Part shown: piece after piece, positions 6,379 through 7,632 of the stretch | Layout: every line of letters starts with the position of its first letter | Numbering within the stretch: the first letter of the stretch is position 1 | Source: Chloroflexota bacterium | Lineage (GTDB): Bacteria > Chloroflexota > Dehalococcoidia > SAR202 > UBA11138 | Direction: 5' to 3' | Length of the DNA stretch: 7,632 nucleotides | Assembly (NCBI GenBank): GCA_022566975.1 | Contig: JADFHV010000101.1 | Location: 1-7,632, forward strand | Notes under the pieces: generated by a model | The model's database searches: none | Told to the model about the DNA's origin: nothing | Seen by the model: the letters and a program-made list of their open reading frames with translations, nothing else | Program-made: the position numbers and the translations under genes

Positions 6379-6387
6379 ATTATATCA
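6379..6387 (-). promoter_or_regulatory. Consensus extended -10 promoter of fabF
   Basis: On the minus strand TGATATAAT (6387-6379) gives an exact -10 hexamer TATAAT plus the extended TGn motif. No good -35 stands 16-18 bases upstream, which is usual for extended -10 promoters. Transcription would start near 6372, leaving a leader of about 72 bases before fabF. It is one of the few A/T-rich spots in the intergenic region. Confidence 0.6.
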
Positions 6388-6434
6388 AGGGCCACCAGGG
6401 GAAGATACTACTACACGCACAAGCAATCCGCGAT

Positions 6435-6570
6435 ATCTGGCGACTGCCGGCGAGGAATCCGGGTCAGCGGGAATACCGGACCTGGCCTTGGGATCGCCCC
6501 TCACGCCAGATTCCTCGTAGCCCCGGACGAGTTCCCCACTCGTCAGTCCCGACGGGCTCCTCGGAATGAC
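6435..6570. repeat. Composite palindromic repeat of the GTCATTCCGAG...GAGGAATCTGG type
   Basis: Read from 6570 on the minus strand it begins GTCATTCCGAGGAGCCCG and reaches CGAGGAATCTGGCG (6517-6504). This resembles a dispersed intergenic element I recall from Chloroflexota and other genomes. Inner hairpin: GACGAGT (6526-6532) with ACTCGTC (6538-6544), loop TCCCC. An outer pair, AGCCC (6519-6523) with GGGCT (6554-6558), encloses it. Longer-range inverted repeats link CGAGGAATC (6451-6459) with GATTCCTCG (6509-6517), and ATCTGGCG (6435-6442) with CGCCAGAT (6504-6511). No open frame here looks coding. It lies between the reductase-like gene and the fabF promoter. Family membership is from memory. 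Confidence 0.55.
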
Positions 6571-6590
6571 AACGGTCTACCGTCTCCGTA

Positions 6591-6613
6591 GGGGCGGGTT
6601 TGAAACCCGCCCC
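6591..6613. repeat. Perfect 11-base-arm inverted repeat (GGGGCGGGTTT / AAACCCGCCCC)
   Basis: GGGGCGGGTTT (6591-6601) and AAACCCGCCCC (6603-6613) are exact complements around a single G. In RNA or single strands this closes as a GC stem with a TTTGAAA cap. The preceding GTA and the arm sequence match a common intergenic repeat I recall from environmental genomes. It could stall or end transcription from the reductase-like gene, but no T-tract follows on either strand. Confidence 0.6.
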
Positions 6614-6648
6614 CACTCGTGTACAGGAGCTGACCAACCGAAGGTAGT

Positions 6649-6662
6649 CCCGACACGTCGGG
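6649..6662 (-). terminator. Short hairpin just downstream of the reductase-like gene
   Basis: CCCGAC (6649-6654) and GTCGGG (6657-6662) are complementary. Five of the pairs can close around a four-base loop. It begins five bases past the TAG of the reductase-like gene on the minus strand. The bases that follow (ACTACC) are not a U-tract, so it is a weak terminator candidate. The nine bases AGTCCCGAC recur at 6545-6553 inside the neighbouring repeat. Confidence 0.35.
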
Positions 6663-6667
6663 CCATT

Positions 6668-7632
6668 CTAGTCGCCTCTGTATCCCCGGTTTCCCTGGCC
6701 CGACTCCAGGTATTGCCGGATCATCAGGGCGGCGGTCGCGCCCTCGCCGACCGCGGAGGCTACCTGCTTGGTGCTACCGGCGCGGGCATCACCCGCCGCA
6801 AACACTCCGGTCAGGCTGGACTCCAGGGTCGGGCCCGTCGTAATGAAGTTCCACCCGTCACGGTCCACGGTGCCTTTAAGAAAGTCCGTGTTGGGGTCCA
6901 GGCCGATGAAAATGAAGACCGCGCCCGGCCTCAGCTCCTCGGTCTCCCCGGTGGCCAGGTCCTTGACGACCACCGACTTCAGATGGCCGTTGCCCCGGAA
7001 CTCCTCCACCGTGGTCTGGAGCCTCACCTCCATCCTGGGATGCTCGGCCAGCTTTTCCCGCAGCACCTGGCTGGCGCGCAGACGCTCGCCGATCTCCAGG
7101 ACGGTGACCTTGCTGGCGAATTTGGTCAGGAAAAGGCCCTCCTCGACGCCGCTGTTACCACCGCCAACCACCACCAGGTCATAGAACGTTCGCTCCGCTT
7201 TGGGGCTGATGCCCAGCTTGGCGGCCAGTTCGGGGTTGACGCCGGCGATCCGGTATATCAGCCGGGCAGGGGGTAGCCTGAGGGGATCGCTTGCTCGCAC
7301 GACCTCGACGGCCCGGGTCGTATCGCTGGCCAGTATCCGGGCAGCCGCCTGGGGATGCCGACCGATGAAGCCTTCCAAGGGAAAGCTAGAGTCCGCGATG
7401 ATCTCCAGCGCATCGATCGGGTCGGGCTCGCTACGGTCTGCCAGAAGCTGGTAGAGGGCGTGTACAAAGGGTGCATCTACCCTCGAAGCGCGAGAGCTGT
7501 GCTCCATCATAGAGTTTATGCCCTGGATAATCGTCTCTCGCGGGGCATCCTCGGTGAGGTCGAGCATCCGACGGGAGAGCTCCAGGTTGAGATTCAGCAG
7601 CTGTGCACCCGTACGCGTTGCGACATCCTGCA
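6668..7632 (-). CDS. Thioredoxin-reductase-like flavoprotein, 3' part, apparently lacking most of the first FAD segment and the CxxC
   Basis: The frame is open from the right edge to TAG 6668, about 320 codons, with its start outside the window. ATG 7567 is simply the first Met seen; residues are counted from it. The C-terminal part is thioredoxin-reductase-like: GGGNSGVEEGLFLTKFASKVTVLE (135-158) is the NAD(P)-binding Rossmann motif, IFIGLDPNTDFLKG (219-232) follows, and GVFAAGDARAGSTKQVASAVGEGATAA (254-280) is the FAD-contacting tail. Upstream, NPELAAKLGISPKAERTFYDLVVVGGG (111-137) resembles the join between an N-terminal extension and the first FAD-binding strand of extended reductases. 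The two motifs share the same GGG, so roughly 110-130 residues usually lying between them, including CxxC, are absent. No cysteine is visible. Residues 1-110 and the 21 before them look helical and are unrecognised. Ordinary disulfide reduction seems impossible as encoded; this may be a deletion derivative, a different family, or an assembly collapse. Confidence 0.8.
   Translation of the reverse strand, partial: QDVATRTGAQLLNLNLELSRRMLDLTEDAPRETIIQGINSMMEHSSRASRVDAPFVHALYQLLADRSEPDPIDALEIIADSSFPLEGFIGRHPQAAARILASDTTRAVEVVRASDPLRLPPARLIYRIAGVNPELAAKLGISPKAERTFYDLVVVGGGNSGVEEGLFLTKFASKVTVLEIGERLRASQVLREKLAEHPRMEVRLQTTVEEFRGNGHLKSVVVKDLATGETEELRPGAVFIFIGLDPNTDFLKGTVDRDGWNFITTGPTLESSLTGVFAAGDARAGSTKQVASAVGEGATAALMIRQYLESGQGNRGYRGD

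Noticed and set aside
5947..6591. A 214-codon open frame on the plus strand
   Set aside because: It is antisense to the fabF N-terminal region and then crosses the fabF promoter and the palindromic repeat; no recognisable domain.
6420..6667. CRISPR array or a complete transposon in the repeat-rich gap
   Set aside because: Repeats are palindromic and different from each other, without regularly spaced identical units or a transposase frame.
6566..7276. A 236-codon open frame on the plus strand
   Set aside because: It is antisense to the reductase-like gene and begins inside a repeat; no domain or ribosome binding site.

Overview
This is a GC-rich bacterial chromosomal window dominated by housekeeping genes. 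It reads like an uncultured Chloroflexota (Dehalococcoidia or SAR202-like) genome. That placement rests on the style of the proteins, on a thioredoxin-reductase-like protein whose N-terminal extension and following Rossmann strand resemble extended reductases I associate with that phylum, and on several intergenic palindromic repeats that look like dispersed families. It is an inference from memory and not from a database search.

Layout. All genes are on the minus strand except lgt. From the left: the 5' part of uvrC (runs off at base 1); a 179-base spacer with two strong hairpins and a plausible uvrC promoter; a 114-residue single-membrane-span protein of unknown function; a XerC/XerD-type tyrosine recombinase; a divergent intergenic region with repeat-like palindromes and a good promoter for lgt; lgt on the plus strand (prolipoprotein diacylglyceryl transferase); recJ (single-strand exonuclease), converging on lgt with 18 bases between the stop codons; fabF (beta-ketoacyl-ACP synthase II); a 367-base intergenic region with a consensus extended -10 promoter for fabF and several palindromic repeats; and the 3' part of a thioredoxin-reductase-like gene that runs off the right edge.

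How the genes fit together. uvrC, recJ and xerC/D form a DNA repair and chromosome maintenance theme. lgt and fabF concern membrane lipids and lipoproteins. The theme is loose: fabF and recJ are separated by 87 bases and may be co-transcribed, as may xerD and the small membrane protein. I see no prophage, CRISPR array, RNA gene or complete insertion sequence.

The most unusual object is the right-hand reductase-like gene. Its reading frame passes from what looks like the first strand of an FAD-binding Rossmann fold directly into the NAD(P)-binding Rossmann fold. The rest of the first FAD segment and the CxxC redox motif are absent, and the visible protein has no cysteine. This is either a real in-frame internal deletion at two similar glycine-rich motifs, an atypical reductase family, or an assembly collapse. 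Lgt also carries an unusual charged helical insertion.
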